A stretch of DNA of 64,000 nucleotides from JADGGM01 sp035277485 (GTDB taxonomy: Bacteria; Gemmatimonadota; Gemmatimonadetes; Gemmatimonadales; Gemmatimonadaceae), in the NCBI GenBank assembly GCA_035277485.1, contig DATEKK010000155.1:1-64000 (forward strand), in the 5' to 3' direction. Positions within the stretch are counted from its first letter, which is position 1; the number at the start of each line of letters is the position of its first letter. A program made the translations under genes and the position numbers. Below the pieces are notes generated by a model, which saw only the letters and a program-made list of their open reading frames with translations, was not told the origin of the DNA and did no database searches. This document shows, piece by piece, positions 16,099 to 25,040 of this stretch.

Positions 16099-16376
16099 TC
16101 CAACGGGCGCGAGGCTTCCTCGTCGATCAACATTTGCATGATGCGGCGCCGCAGGGCGGGAGGAGCTTTGAGAATCGTGGAGCGCCGTTCCAGGAACCGC
16201 AAAAACACTTGCTCGTGACGAAAGTGCGGAAAGCATCGGCGGCAGCACGCCAAATGGTCGCGAATCTGCAGCTCGACTTCCGGCGTCAATTCACCATCGA
16301 GGTACTCGTAAATGCGCTCGAGAACCTCGGTGCACGAAATGTGAGACGGGTCGTCTGTGTGTGGGTTGGTGCTCAT
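16095..16376 (-). CDS. Anti-sigma-factor-like zinc-finger protein (zf-HC2)
   Basis: A 93-residue soluble protein. SCTEVLERIYEYLDGEL is followed by IRDHLACCRRC, giving the Cys...His-x3-Cys-x2-Cys arrangement of zf-HC2 anti-sigma factors such as RsrA. No membrane segment follows, as in the soluble redox-sensing group. ATG 16376 has GAGAGC just upstream. No sigma factor gene lies within the window beside it, so the partner, if there is one, is elsewhere. It is the first gene of the leftward block and overlaps the DUF92 start by four bases. Confidence 0.8.
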   Translation of the reverse strand: MSTNPHTDDPSHISCTEVLERIYEYLDGELTPEVELQIRDHLACCRRCFPHFRHEQVFLRFLERRSTILKAPPALRRRIMQMLIDEEASRPLE

Positions 16377-16436
16377 ACTGCTCTCGATTATAGGACCCCG
16401 AGCCCGAGTCAGTGAGTCCCGCTCTACACAAGCGCC

Positions 16437-16464
16437 GGGCGTTGCGCGCCAGGGCGCAACGCCC
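16437..16464. repeat. Hairpin in the divergent promoter region
   Basis: GGGCGTTGCGC at 16437 pairs with GCGCAACGCCC after a five-base spacer, giving a perfect stem of about 11 bp. It lies between two divergent starts, 60 bases upstream of the zinc-finger gene, so it is not at a 3' end and has no T-run. It could be an operator or an RNA structure in a leader; nothing decides between these. Confidence 0.5.
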
Positions 16465-16555
16465 CGTTGGAGACGCACGTATGTGCGCCGCAGACAATCC
16501 GATCCGTCGTTCCGATGTTGAAGCTTTGGGCTCGCCGATCGGTTCCCGAAAAATC

Positions 16556-16584
16556 TTGAACCCCCTATTACGGGCCGTTACCTT
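16556..16584 (+). promoter_or_regulatory. Possible sigma70-type promoter
   Basis: TTGAAC at 16556 and TACCTT at 16579 are separated by 17 bases and lie 34 bases ahead of the V4R-like gene. The -35 is good, the -10 weak. This spot is the least G+C-rich part of the intergenic region, which supports a promoter somewhere here. Confidence 0.3.
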
Positions 16585-16617
16585 GGTTGCTGCCATTCAG
16601 CGTTCCCGCCTCCTCAA

Positions 16618-17271
16618 ATGCCTACAACGGTCGACGCGCTTCTCCCGCTGAGTTTTCTCGAGGCGGTTCGCAGCGTGGACAGCCCCGACGATGACCTCGA
16701 CGCCGAGCTCGTGCCCGAGCTGCGCAACAAGCGCCTCGGCTTGAGCGAGACGGTGTACGCGCAGATCCAGCGCTTCACCGATGCCGCAAAAAAACACCAG
16801 CGCACCGAGTACGAGGAAACGGTAGGCATCGCCAAGCTGCTCGGCCGCAGGCCGGACGCCGAAGCGGTGTTCCGTGCGGCCGGTCGCTACCTTGCGACGC
16901 AGACATATCAGTCGATAACCCCGGCGTCGCGCGGACTCATCTCCTCGTTGCCGTCACTGCTCGCACGTCCGATCGCGCTGCGTCAAACACAGCGGATCGC
17001 GAGCAAGTACCTCAATGGGTCCGTGCGGCGCCACGGTTCGTTTCTGATCCTCGAGGTGTCGCGATCGGCTACAGTAGATGTGCCGCCGCGCGGTGTGGGC
17101 TGCGCCTACTATGAGTCTTTCTTCCGCGAGCTGCTTAGACTGCTCGGGGCCAGCGGCGGCTCGGTGGACCACGTCCGCTGCGCGGCGCGCGGCGAAGGCA
17201 CGTGCGAGTGGCGCGCCGAGTGGCGCTCGATCCATCGCGACGAGACCGCGGCCGATGCCGGAGCCGCGTGA
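16618..17271 (+). CDS. V4R/DUF2378-like sensory or unknown protein
   Basis: A 217-residue soluble protein. The C-terminal half ends with VGCAYYESFFRELLRLLG, then HVRCAARGEGTCEWRAEW; the Cys...Cys-x-W/F-x-x-x ending is the mark of 4-vinyl-reductase (V4R) domains and of the related DUF2378 group, which bind small hydrophobic molecules or act as regulators. The N-terminal half is helical and charged (GLSETVYAQIQRF) without a recognised fold. No signal peptide. It is followed after 31 bases by the M24 peptidase. Role unknown. Confidence 0.6.
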   Translation: MPTTVDALLPLSFLEAVRSVDSPDDDLDAELVPELRNKRLGLSETVYAQIQRFTDAAKKHQRTEYEETVGIAKLLGRRPDAEAVFRAAGRYLATQTYQSITPASRGLISSLPSLLARPIALRQTQRIASKYLNGSVRRHGSFLILEVSRSATVDVPPRGVGCAYYESFFRELLRLLGASGGSVDHVRCAARGEGTCEWRAEWRSIHRDETAADAGAA

Positions 17272-17302
17272 CGCGCTTGGCCTAACTTTCGGACACGAAA
17301 TC

Positions 17303-18481
17303 ATGCTGACGAAGGACATGCTGCCCAACGTGCAGCGCGCGTTGACCGATGCCGGCGTGGATGGCTGGCTGCTGTTCGACTTCCAGGGGACGAATCCCGT
17401 GGCCAGCGGGGTGCTCGGGCTCAAGGGGTTAGTCACCCGGCGTGTGTTCGCGTACATCCCGCGCGAGGGGAAGCCTGTTGCGATCACGCATGCCATCGAG
17501 CAAGGGCCGTGGCGCGAATGGCCCGCCGACTGGGGACGCGAGCGGTATAGCACCTGGCGCTCGCTCGAGGACGCGGTGGCTGCGCTGGTGCGCGGCAAGC
17601 GCGTGGCGATGGAATATTCGCCGGGCGACGCGGTGCCGTACGTGGACCGGGTGCCGGCCGGCGTGATCGACCTCGTGCGCGCCGCGGGCGGTGACGTCGT
17701 GCCATCGGCGGAGCTCGTGACCCGGTTCTACGCGTTGTGGACACCCGACCAATTGAAATCGCACGAGCGTGCAGCCGAGATCGTGGCCACGGTGGGCCGC
17801 GAGGCCATCGCCGAAGCGGGCCGCCGCGCGGCCGCGGGACAACCGATCGCGGAGCATGAGCTGCAGCGCTGGATCATCGAGCGGTTCCAGCGCGCCAACC
17901 TGGAGTTCGACCATCCGGCCATCGTTGCCGCCGGGCCTAACGCGGCTGATCCGCACTACGCGCCGTCGGCGAGCCGGCGGCGTACCATCCAGCGCGGCGA
18001 GCTGCTGCTCGTCGACCTGTGGGCCAGAGAGAAGGGCGGCATCTTCGCCGACCAGACATGGATGGGTGCCATCGGCGCGCCGAGCACGCGCGCGGTCACG
18101 ATCTGGGAGGCCGTGCGCGACGCGCGCGATGCCGCGGTCGCCGTCGTGCGCGAGCGCGCGTTAGGCAGCGTGCCGATCCGCGGCGCCGATGTGGATGACG
18201 CGGCGCGCGCCGTGATCACCGCGCGCGGCTTCGGCCAGTATTTCACGCATCGCACCGGACACTCGATCGACTCGATTCAGCTCCACGGGTCCGGTCCGCA
18301 CATCGACAACTTCGAGACGCGCGAAGAGCGGCGGCTCATTCCCGGCGTGGCGTTCTCGATCGAGCCGGGGATTTACATCGCCGGCGAGATCGGCGTGCGC
18401 AGCGAAGTGAACGCGCACATCGGCGAGACGGCAGTCACGATCACGCCGCGCGAGTACCAACGCGACCTGATCGTCGTCTGA
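17303..18481 (+). CDS. M24 family aminopeptidase (Xaa-Pro peptidase type)
   Basis: A 392-residue cytoplasmic peptidase. The N-terminal creatinase-like domain covers about residues 1-160. The pita-bread catalytic domain follows, with metal ligands in LLVDLWAREKG (Asp), FADQTWMG (Asp), HRTGHSID (His), SIEPGIY (Glu) and EVNAHIGE (Glu). It cleaves N-terminal residues, often before proline. I used ATG 17303 (MLTKDMLPNVQRAL), dropping a long low-quality upstream extension that overlaps the previous gene. A permease for amino acids follows within 21 bases, consistent with use of peptides. Confidence 0.9.
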   Translation: MLTKDMLPNVQRALTDAGVDGWLLFDFQGTNPVASGVLGLKGLVTRRVFAYIPREGKPVAITHAIEQGPWREWPADWGRERYSTWRSLEDAVAALVRGKRVAMEYSPGDAVPYVDRVPAGVIDLVRAAGGDVVPSAELVTRFYALWTPDQLKSHERAAEIVATVGREAIAEAGRRAAAGQPIAEHELQRWIIERFQRANLEFDHPAIVAAGPNAADPHYAPSASRRRTIQRGELLLVDLWAREKGGIFADQTWMGAIGAPSTRAVTIWEAVRDARDAAVAVVRERALGSVPIRGADVDDAARAVITARGFGQYFTHRTGHSIDSIQLHGSGPHIDNFETREERRLIPGVAFSIEPGIYIAGEIGVRSEVNAHIGETAVTITPREYQRDLIVV

Positions 18482-18501
18482 GCCCGGCCCCGGCGTCCCC
18501 G

Positions 18502-19827
18502 GTGGACGCCGAGTCGCCCGGCCTGCGCCGGGAGCTCGGCGTCTTCTCGGCGGCGATGCTCGTGGTGGGCGGCATCATCGGCAGCGGCATTTTCTTCACG
18601 CCGTCCGAAACGGCCAAGGAGCTGCCCACCGCCGGCTGGGTCCTCGCGGTGTGGGCGTTAGGCGGAGTAGTCGCCTTCGCCGGTGCGCTCACGTACGCCG
18701 AGCTCGGGGCGCTGATCCCGGATGCGGGCGGCGCGTACGTGTACATCCGCGAAGCCTTCGGCGCGCTGCCCGCGTTCCTCTATGGATGGATGTCGCTCCT
18801 GCTCATCGCGTCGGGGGCGATCGCCGCGGTCGCCGTGGGCTTTGCCGGGTATGTCGCGCACTTCGTGCCGCTCGACGCCGGCGGCCAGTTAGGCGTAGCC
18901 GGGGTCACTATCGCCGGCCTCGCGATCGTGAATTATCTGGGTGTGAAACCCGGCGCCGTGGTGCAGAACGTGATGACCGTCGCCAAAATCGTTGCGTTGG
19001 GCATCCTCATCCTCGGCGGCGTGTTGCTCTGGGGGCGGCTTGGCGCGCCGCCGCCGGTCGCGCACCCTCCGGCGCCGCGCGCCAGCATCGTCGCCGGGCT
19101 CGGCGCGGCGTTCGTGCCCGTGTTGTTCACCATCGGCGGCTGGCAGCAGATGAACATGGTGGCCGGCGAGATCCGCGACCCCGGCCGCAACATCCCGCGT
19201 GCCCTCGCTATCGGGATCGCCATTGTCGTCGTCTGTTATCTGGGCGCCAACGCGGCGTACCTGCGCGCGCTCGGCCGCGACGGGCTCGCTGCGTCGACCG
19301 CCGTGGCAGCGGACACCGCGACGCGCATGTTCGGCACCTCCGGCGCGACGTTCATCGCGCTGGCAGCGATGGCTTCGATCTTCGGATTCGTCAACGTCAC
19401 CATCCTCGCCAATTCGCGCATCGTGTACGCCATGGCCCGTGACGGACTGTTCATCGACGCGGCGGCGCGGGTGCACCCGCGCTTCGGCTCGCCGCACGTC
19501 GCCATCGTGGTCATGGCCGTCTGGTCCATTGCGCTTCTGGTCCTCAGCGGCGGCAACCTGGGCACGCTGCTGAGCGGCGTGGTGTTCGCAGACTGGATCT
19601 TCTTCGGACTCGGCGCGGCGAGCGTGTTCGCGCTCAGGCGCTCGATGCCTGACGCGATACGCCCGTATCGCGCGCTGGGCTACCCCTTCGTCCCGGCGTT
19701 CTTCGTGCTCGCGGCGGTGGCGGGCATCGTGAGCTCGTTCTACAAATCGCTGCGCATGTCGCTGTTAGGCAGCGCGCTGGTCGCACTCGGCATCGTCGTG
19801 TTCATGGTGATACGGAGGCGGCGATGA
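18502..19827 (+). CDS. APC-superfamily amino acid permease
   Basis: A 441-residue inner-membrane transporter with about 12 hydrophobic segments. The first is the APC consensus VVGGIIGSGIFFTPS, followed by GGVVAFAGALTYAELGALIP and AGGAYVYIREAFG. Most bacterial members are proton-coupled amino acid symporters or exchangers; the substrate is unknown. The start is GTG 18502 (MDAESPGLRREL). Its stop overlaps the ATG of the next lipoprotein gene in ATGA. With the M24 peptidase upstream it makes a probable peptide or amino acid utilisation operon. Confidence 0.9.
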   Translation: MDAESPGLRRELGVFSAAMLVVGGIIGSGIFFTPSETAKELPTAGWVLAVWALGGVVAFAGALTYAELGALIPDAGGAYVYIREAFGALPAFLYGWMSLLLIASGAIAAVAVGFAGYVAHFVPLDAGGQLGVAGVTIAGLAIVNYLGVKPGAVVQNVMTVAKIVALGILILGGVLLWGRLGAPPPVAHPPAPRASIVAGLGAAFVPVLFTIGGWQQMNMVAGEIRDPGRNIPRALAIGIAIVVVCYLGANAAYLRALGRDGLAASTAVAADTATRMFGTSGATFIALAAMASIFGFVNVTILANSRIVYAMARDGLFIDAAARVHPRFGSPHVAIVVMAVWSIALLVLSGGNLGTLLSGVVFADWIFFGLGAASVFALRRSMPDAIRPYRALGYPFVPAFFVLAAVAGIVSSFYKSLRMSLLGSALVALGIVVFMVIRRRR

Positions 19828-20609
19828 GGCGGCCGATGGCGGCGCTCCTGGCCGCCTGTGTCGTGTTGGGCTGTGAAGCGGACAGCCAGCGCGTATCGCG
19901 GGAGGTGCTCGGCCCACCCGCGCGCAGCGCGGGCGCTGCACGACAAGATTCCGGGTATCGCGTGGTGCCCGTCGGCGATGCGGGACGGATCACCGGCCGC
20001 GTGCTCGTCCACGGCCGCGTTAGGCGGGACAGCCTGATGACCGCCATGCCCGACACCGGTGTGTGCCGCACGTCGCGACGCGTGACGCTGGTCGAGGGGA
20101 GCGGCGACCGTGTCGCCGGAGCCGTGGTGTGGCTCGAGGGCATCCATGCCGGCAAGCCCTTGCCGTCGCTCAAGCGATACGATCTTGCCACGCGTCACTG
20201 CGAGGCGCGCCCCATGACACAGGCCGTGATCGCGGGCGGCATGCTCAACGTACAGAACCTGGATCCGGTGGCGCACCGCACGCGCTTTACGATGGGCGGC
20301 GCGACCCTCGACGTGGTCGACCAGAGCGATGCCGGCCAGGTGGTGCCCACGGCGGTCGTGATCGCGCACCCGGGCCTCGTGGCGGTGCGCTGCGACGTAC
20401 ATCCGTCTACGCGGGCGTGGATTCGCGTGTTCGACCATCCGTATTTCACCGTGACGACGCGCGACGGCAGCTTCCAGATCGACTCGGTGCCGCCCGGCAC
20501 CTACAAACTCACGATCTGGCAGCCGTCGTTAGGCGAACGGGACACGACCATCCATGTCGCCGCACGGCAGAGCGCGAGCGCGACGGTCGCCTTCACCGCG
20601 GCGCCCTGA
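19824..20609 (+). CDS. Exported lipoprotein with cupredoxin-like domain
   Basis: A 261-residue protein with a signal peptide and lipobox VVLGC, so probably anchored at Cys17. The centre holds GAVVWLEGIHAGK and a segment VAVRCDVHPSTRAWIRVFDH, where Cys, two His and nearby residues resemble the copper-site region of plastocyanin-like proteins. It ends in a small beta domain, GSFQIDSVPPGTYKLTIW, typical of carboxypeptidase-regulatory-like repeats. Electron transfer or copper binding at the cell surface is possible. The ATG overlaps the permease stop. Confidence 0.7.
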   Translation: MRRPMAALLAACVVLGCEADSQRVSREVLGPPARSAGAARQDSGYRVVPVGDAGRITGRVLVHGRVRRDSLMTAMPDTGVCRTSRRVTLVEGSGDRVAGAVVWLEGIHAGKPLPSLKRYDLATRHCEARPMTQAVIAGGMLNVQNLDPVAHRTRFTMGGATLDVVDQSDAGQVVPTAVVIAHPGLVAVRCDVHPSTRAWIRVFDHPYFTVTTRDGSFQIDSVPPGTYKLTIWQPSLGERDTTIHVAARQSASATVAFTAAP

Positions 20610-20633
20610 CGTTCGTCGCCGGGCGCGAGCCGG

Positions 20634-22463
20634 TTAGATCGTGGTTGCCTCGGCCTCGGGATACTGCACGCGGTACAATCGCGCGTACACGCCGCTGCCC
20701 GCCAACAGCTCGGCGTGCGACCCTTCTTCCACGATGCGGCCGCCGTCGAGCACCAACAGCCGGTCGGCGCGACGCACCGTGCTCAAGCGGTGCGCGATGA
20801 TGAGCGTCGACCGCCCCGTCAGCAATTGCTCCATGGCGCTGTTCACGAGGCGCTCGCTCTCGCTGTCGAGACTCGACGTGGCTTCGTCGAGCAGGACCAC
20901 GGCAGGATCCTTGAGGAACACGCGCGCGATCGCGATGCGTTGGCGCTGTCCGCCGGAGAGCTTCACCCCGCGTTCGCCGACGCGCGTCTCGAGACCGTCG
21001 GGCAGGCGCTCGATGAATTCCCACGCGTGCGCCGCCTGCGCCGCGGCAATGACCTCGTCGTCACTCGCGTCGGGCCGAGCGTAGGCGATGTTGTCGCGCA
21101 CGGTGCCGCTGAACAGGGCAGGCTCCTGCGGCACCAGGCCCACCGCGCCGCGGAGGTCGAGCAGCGACAGCCGCCGGATGTCGATCCCGTCGAGCGTCAC
21201 GCTTCCGTTAGGCACGTCCCAGAAGCGCGTGATGAGCGACGCCACCGTCGTCTTGCCCGCGCCGGACGGGCCCACCAGCGCGACCACTTCGCCGGGCGCG
21301 ATGCGGAAGGTCACGTCGTGGAGCACCGTCGGAAGGTCGGGGCCGTACCCGAACGTCACGTGCTCGAACCGCACGTCGCCGCGCACCGGACGGGGCAGCG
21401 CGACCGGCTCGGGCGGATCGACCACTGTGGGCTTCGTGTCGAGCAGCTCGAACACGCGATGCGCCGCGCCCACGGCTTCCTGGTAATTGCCGAACAGCGA
21501 CGCCAGCGACCCCACCGCGGCCGCGACGAAAAACGCATAGAACAGGAATTCGACTAACGCGCCGGGCGTGAGCTCGCGCGCCAGTACCAACCGACCGCCT
21601 TGCCACAGCACGATCACGACGCCGCCGAACGCACAGAAAGTGATCACGCCGAAGAACGCGCCGCGAATCTTCGCCCGGCGCACCGCGGCGATGACCACGT
21701 CGCGCAGCTGCGTGCTGAAACGTCGCGCCTCCACTGATTCACGCGTGAAGCTCTGCACCGTGCGAATCTGCGCGAACGCTTCGTCCGCGCTGCCCATCGC
21801 GTCGGCCACGCGATCCTGGACGCCGGTGCTCGCCTTCTTGAGCGCCCGCCCAAAGAGCCACGCCGTGCCGACGATCACCGGCACCACCGCGAGTGTCGTC
21901 ACCGTGAGCTGCGGATGCGTGAGCGTGAGCATGATCACGCCGCCCACGAGAAACAGCACTTGCCGCGACAGTTCCGTCGCCTGATACGTCATCACCGACT
22001 GCAACAGCGTCACATCGGTCGCGAGACGACTCGTCAACTCGCCGGACCGTCGCTCGGTGAAAAAGCCCGGTGACAACCGCACGAGGTGCGCGAACAGGTC
22101 GTCGCGCAGCTTGGCGATGATGCGCTCCGCCGCGGCGGTGAGCACCCACACCTGTCCGAAGTTGAGCAGCCCCTGCGCGGCGAAGAGACCAACGAGGATC
22201 ACCGCGATACGATTGAGCGCCGGCGCGCTCGCGCGCACGAATGCAGCGTCGAGCAAGTAGCGGACGACGAGCGGAAACGCGAGCGTGATGCCCGCGCTCA
22301 CCAGCAGGGCAACGGAGGCGAGCGCGATCTGCACGCGATAGGGCCGCATGCGACGCAGCAGCGGCCCGAGCGCACGCGGCGATGGAACTTTGCGCGCGCC
22401 CGGCGTCCCGGGCGTGCCCTCCACGCTCCTGTCGCCGCTCAGAGGGGACGGCCGTCGAGCCAT
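20634..22463 (-). CDS. ABC exporter, fused membrane and ATPase domains (MsbA/LmrA type)
   Basis: A 609-residue half-transporter. A six-helix membrane domain spans residues about 35-330 and a nucleotide-binding domain follows with Walker A GPSGAGKTT, signature LSGGQRQRIAIAR, Walker B VVLLDEATSSLD and switch His in IIAHRLST. Such homodimers export lipids, lipid A or drugs. I chose ATG 22463 (MARRPSPLSG), which overlaps the end of the upstream small gene by 25 bases, because the longer frame adds Arg-rich residues. It is the last gene of the leftward cox-assembly operon and may simply be cotranscribed with it. Confidence 0.9.
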   Translation of the reverse strand: MARRPSPLSGDRSVEGTPGTPGARKVPSPRALGPLLRRMRPYRVQIALASVALLVSAGITLAFPLVVRYLLDAAFVRASAPALNRIAVILVGLFAAQGLLNFGQVWVLTAAAERIIAKLRDDLFAHLVRLSPGFFTERRSGELTSRLATDVTLLQSVMTYQATELSRQVLFLVGGVIMLTLTHPQLTVTTLAVVPVIVGTAWLFGRALKKASTGVQDRVADAMGSADEAFAQIRTVQSFTRESVEARRFSTQLRDVVIAAVRRAKIRGAFFGVITFCAFGGVVIVLWQGGRLVLARELTPGALVEFLFYAFFVAAAVGSLASLFGNYQEAVGAAHRVFELLDTKPTVVDPPEPVALPRPVRGDVRFEHVTFGYGPDLPTVLHDVTFRIAPGEVVALVGPSGAGKTTVASLITRFWDVPNGSVTLDGIDIRRLSLLDLRGAVGLVPQEPALFSGTVRDNIAYARPDASDDEVIAAAQAAHAWEFIERLPDGLETRVGERGVKLSGGQRQRIAIARVFLKDPAVVLLDEATSSLDSESERLVNSAMEQLLTGRSTLIIAHRLSTVRRADRLLVLDGGRIVEEGSHAELLAGSGVYARLYRVQYPEAEATTI

Positions 22464-22723
22464 GCGCGGATCTGTGACAACCCGGCGCTCATGCGCCGGC
22501 GCGCGTCGTGCGCGCGCTGAAACAGCACGAATGCATCGCCCACCGCCACATCGCGTTCGTCGGGCGGGCCGGACCAATTGTGCGAGGACCATTCGCGAAC
22601 GTGCACGCGACCCCTCGCGGGCTTGCCGAGCATCAGCAAGCGCTCCGGCTCACCATCGCCGGCCGCCACGAGGACGCCGAGCTCGTCGGGGCCGGGCGCG
22701 CGGTTCCGATCGTCGCCCGACAT
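22439..22723 (-). CDS. Hypothetical protein, 94 residues
   Basis: The ATG at 22723 overlaps the haem O synthase stop (TGATG), so the frame is very likely translated. The product is soluble and charged, with HVREWSSHNWSGPPDER in the middle and an Arg-rich amphipathic C terminus (HDARRRMSAGLSQIRAWL). I recognise no domain. Between haem O synthase and an exporter its role is open. Confidence 0.6.
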   Translation of the reverse strand: MSGDDRNRAPGPDELGVLVAAGDGEPERLLMLGKPARGRVHVREWSSHNWSGPPDERDVAVGDAFVLFQRAHDARRRMSAGLSQIRAWLDGRPL

Positions 22724-23616
22724 CACCGCGACACGGCGCGGTCCACGGCCATGGCGACGAACAGCAACGCGAGATACAGCAGCGAGTACTTGTACACGCT
22801 CCACGCCGCCTTCGTCCACGGCCGGACGCGCATCACGCGCACGACGCCCGCGAGCAGGAGCCCGCCTAACGCAGCGGCCGACACCGCGTAGATGATCCCG
22901 AATGCGCCGAACGCGGCCGGCAGCAGCGTGATGGGAATGAGGATCACGGTGTACCAGAACATCTGCCGCATCGTCTCGCGCTCGCCCCACACGAGGGGCG
23001 CCATCGGTACGCCCGCGCGTCCGTAGTCGTGCTGCTTGAGCAGCGCGAGCGCCCAGAAATGCGGCGGCGTCCAATAGAACACGATGAGGAAGAGGTACAC
23101 CGCGGCCAGATCGATACGACCCGTGACCGCTGCCCAACCGACGAGGGGCGGGAAGGCCCCGGCCGCGCCGCCGATCACGATGTTCTGCGGCGTCCGGCGC
23201 TTGAGCCAGCGCGTGTAGACGAACACGTAGAAGTAGAATCCGGCCAGCGCGAGCGCGGCGCTCAGCACGTTCACCGCGAACGCGAACAGCGCGGTGGCGC
23301 CGGTCGCGAGTGCGAGGCCGAATGCAAGCACCGCTCTCGGATCCATGCGGCCGCTCGGCAACGGACGCAGACGCGTGCGCGCCATGCGGTCGTCGATGTC
23401 GCGGTCGAGGTACATGTTCACCGCGTTGGCGCCGCCCGCCATGAGATATCCGCCTAACGCAACCGCCAGCACGAGCAGCATGCTCGGCGCGCCGGCCACG
23501 TACATCGGCGCGATCGTCGTCACGAGCAAGAGCGAGATGATGCGCGGCTTGGTGAGCATCACCAGGTCGCGCGCGAGCGAGCCCGTGCGTTCCTTGGCCA
23601 CCACCGCGCCGGTCAT
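22723..23616 (-). CDS. ctaB: Haem O synthase (protohaem farnesyltransferase)
   Basis: A 297-residue UbiA-family membrane enzyme attaching a farnesyl group to haem B. Two Asp-rich prenyl-diphosphate motifs are visible: NAVNMYLDRDIDDRMART and, in the second half, the HDYGRAG region. TKPRIISLLLVTT near the start and TPQNIVIGGAAGAFPPLVGW are typical of CyoE/CtaB. I start at ATG 23616 (MTGAVVAKERTG), which overlaps the haem A synthase stop (ATGA). About nine hydrophobic segments. Confidence 0.95.
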   Translation of the reverse strand: MTGAVVAKERTGSLARDLVMLTKPRIISLLLVTTIAPMYVAGAPSMLLVLAVALGGYLMAGGANAVNMYLDRDIDDRMARTRLRPLPSGRMDPRAVLAFGLALATGATALFAFAVNVLSAALALAGFYFYVFVYTRWLKRRTPQNIVIGGAAGAFPPLVGWAAVTGRIDLAAVYLFLIVFYWTPPHFWALALLKQHDYGRAGVPMAPLVWGERETMRQMFWYTVILIPITLLPAAFGAFGIIYAVSAAALGGLLLAGVVRVMRVRPWTKAAWSVYKYSLLYLALLFVAMAVDRAVSR

Positions 23617-24608
23617 CGCGCTGCCTCCGGGGCCGCGTGTACGCCATGTGCGGGGGGTGTCTCCGCGGCCGCGCTGCGCACCCGCCCCGTCTCCTCCGCG
23701 CGCGATGCCATGCGCGCGAGGTAGGCCGCCGAGAACAGCGTGAGCCAGATGAGCGCCCCGACGCACTGGTGCAGCGACCGAAGTGCCGGCGGCAGCTGCA
23801 GCGTGATCATCGACGCCGCGATGCCGATCTGCGCGACAATGAGCCCCGCGGCAATGGAGAGCGCACGCACCACCACGATTGCCTCACGCCGCCGCCGCAC
23901 GCCCAATAGCAAACCGAACACGTGCAGCGTGAGCAACAGTGCGAGCACGCGGTGCGTCATCTGGATCGCGCGTCCCGTCGGCACGACCGCCGAACCGATC
24001 CCCGCGCCGCACAGGGGAAATCCGGAGCACGCGACGTTGGCGCCCGGATACGTGGCGGTCATGCCGCCGAGCACGATGGTGACTAACGCAATCGCGGCGC
24101 CCGCAACCGCGCCGCGCGCCGACCGCGCCGACGCGCGCTCCCTCCGCGCGCACGCCCCGCCTAACCCACCGGCGCGCATCACCGCCGCCGACAATGCGGC
24201 CAGAAGGGTCGCCGCGAGCAGCCAGTGCGACGCCGTCGCGTACCACACGTTACCCAGCCAAACGGTGATCGCGCCCAGGAGCGCCTGCGCCGGCCACATC
24301 GCGAGCGCGAGAAGACTCGCGCGCAGCACGCCGCCGCGCCCGCCCACGCCCGGCTCGCGACGGGTCGCATACGCCGCCGCGGCCAAACTGGCCAGCGCCA
24401 CGAGCAGCAGCGCGGCGATCAGCCGGTGCGTCCATTCGATGACCAGCGTGGGTTGGTCGAACGGCGGGAACCACCGCCCGTAGCACTTGGGCCAATGGTT
24501 GCCGCACCCCATTCCCGAGCCGCTGATGCGGACGATGGCGCCGAACACGATCTGGGCGACGGCAACGACCAGCGCCATGTACGAGAGGCGTCGCAGCGGC
24601 GCCTTCAT
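23613..24608 (-). CDS. ctaA: Haem A synthase (COX15/CtaA)
   Basis: A 331-residue membrane protein with eight predicted helices, converting haem O to haem A. The extracytoplasmic cysteine pair is in GCGNHWPKC, and conserved haem-ligand histidines occur in IEWTHRL, TASHWLL, QMTHRVLAL and SLHQCVGALIW. A second cysteine pair (VACSGFPLCG) is in the C-terminal repeat. It is coupled to ctaB downstream and preceded by a CoxB-like membrane hairpin gene. No oxidase catalytic subunits are in the window. Confidence 0.94.
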   Translation of the reverse strand: MKAPLRRLSYMALVVAVAQIVFGAIVRISGSGMGCGNHWPKCYGRWFPPFDQPTLVIEWTHRLIAALLLVALASLAAAAYATRREPGVGGRGGVLRASLLALAMWPAQALLGAITVWLGNVWYATASHWLLAATLLAALSAAVMRAGGLGGACARRERASARSARGAVAGAAIALVTIVLGGMTATYPGANVACSGFPLCGAGIGSAVVPTGRAIQMTHRVLALLLTLHVFGLLLGVRRRREAIVVVRALSIAAGLIVAQIGIAASMITLQLPPALRSLHQCVGALIWLTLFSAAYLARMASRAEETGRVRSAAAETPPAHGVHAAPEAAR

Positions 24609-24618
24609 CGGATGTCGC

Positions 24619-24912
24619 TCACGATGGATGGTCGACGATGATGGCGGCGCTCTGCGACGGCCGCAGGGCGTGCGCTTGGCCGTGCGCCTCGATGGCGCGC
24701 CACGTGAACACGAGCACCACTGCCAGGCCTATCGCCGGTATGAGCGTCCACATCACTTCGCTCCACCGTGCAGGCGCCGGCACCGAACTATCGCTCGCGG
24801 GCGGGGTCTTGAGCGCGGAACGCAGAATCTCGATCTGCGCGACCACGCAGCACACCACAGCGAGCCAGAATAAGTTGAGACTCAACGGGATTGAATTTTG
24901 GAGTCGAAACAC
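24619..24912 (-). CDS. Two-helix membrane protein resembling the CoxB transmembrane hairpin
   Basis: A 97-residue protein with two membrane helices. The second, WSEVMWTLIPAIGLAVVLVF, closely matches the second helix of cytochrome oxidase subunit II (E-x-x-WTLIPA). The CuA domain that normally follows is absent: the frame ends after about 25 more residues, and no CuA-like sequence lies downstream, where ctaA begins ten bases later. So it is either a remnant of coxB or a dedicated small subunit or assembly protein. The position ahead of ctaA-ctaB suggests a role in oxidase assembly. Confidence 0.65.
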   Translation of the reverse strand: MFRLQNSIPLSLNLFWLAVVCCVVAQIEILRSALKTPPASDSSVPAPARWSEVMWTLIPAIGLAVVLVFTWRAIEAHGQAHALRPSQSAAIIVDHPS

Positions 24913-25040
24913 CGTAAAATCGCCGTAGCGTACTGCGGAAGCAACCCGCGGACCACATTCGCGTCAGCGTGCGTGATCGCGTTTGCCTGCTCTCTGGTTG
25001 GCGCTGTCGTCGTTATCCATTCCCCTATTCCCTCGATGTA

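Noticed and set aside
16437..16464. Transcription terminator
   Set aside because: Located between divergent starts and without a T-run; kept only as an unexplained hairpin.
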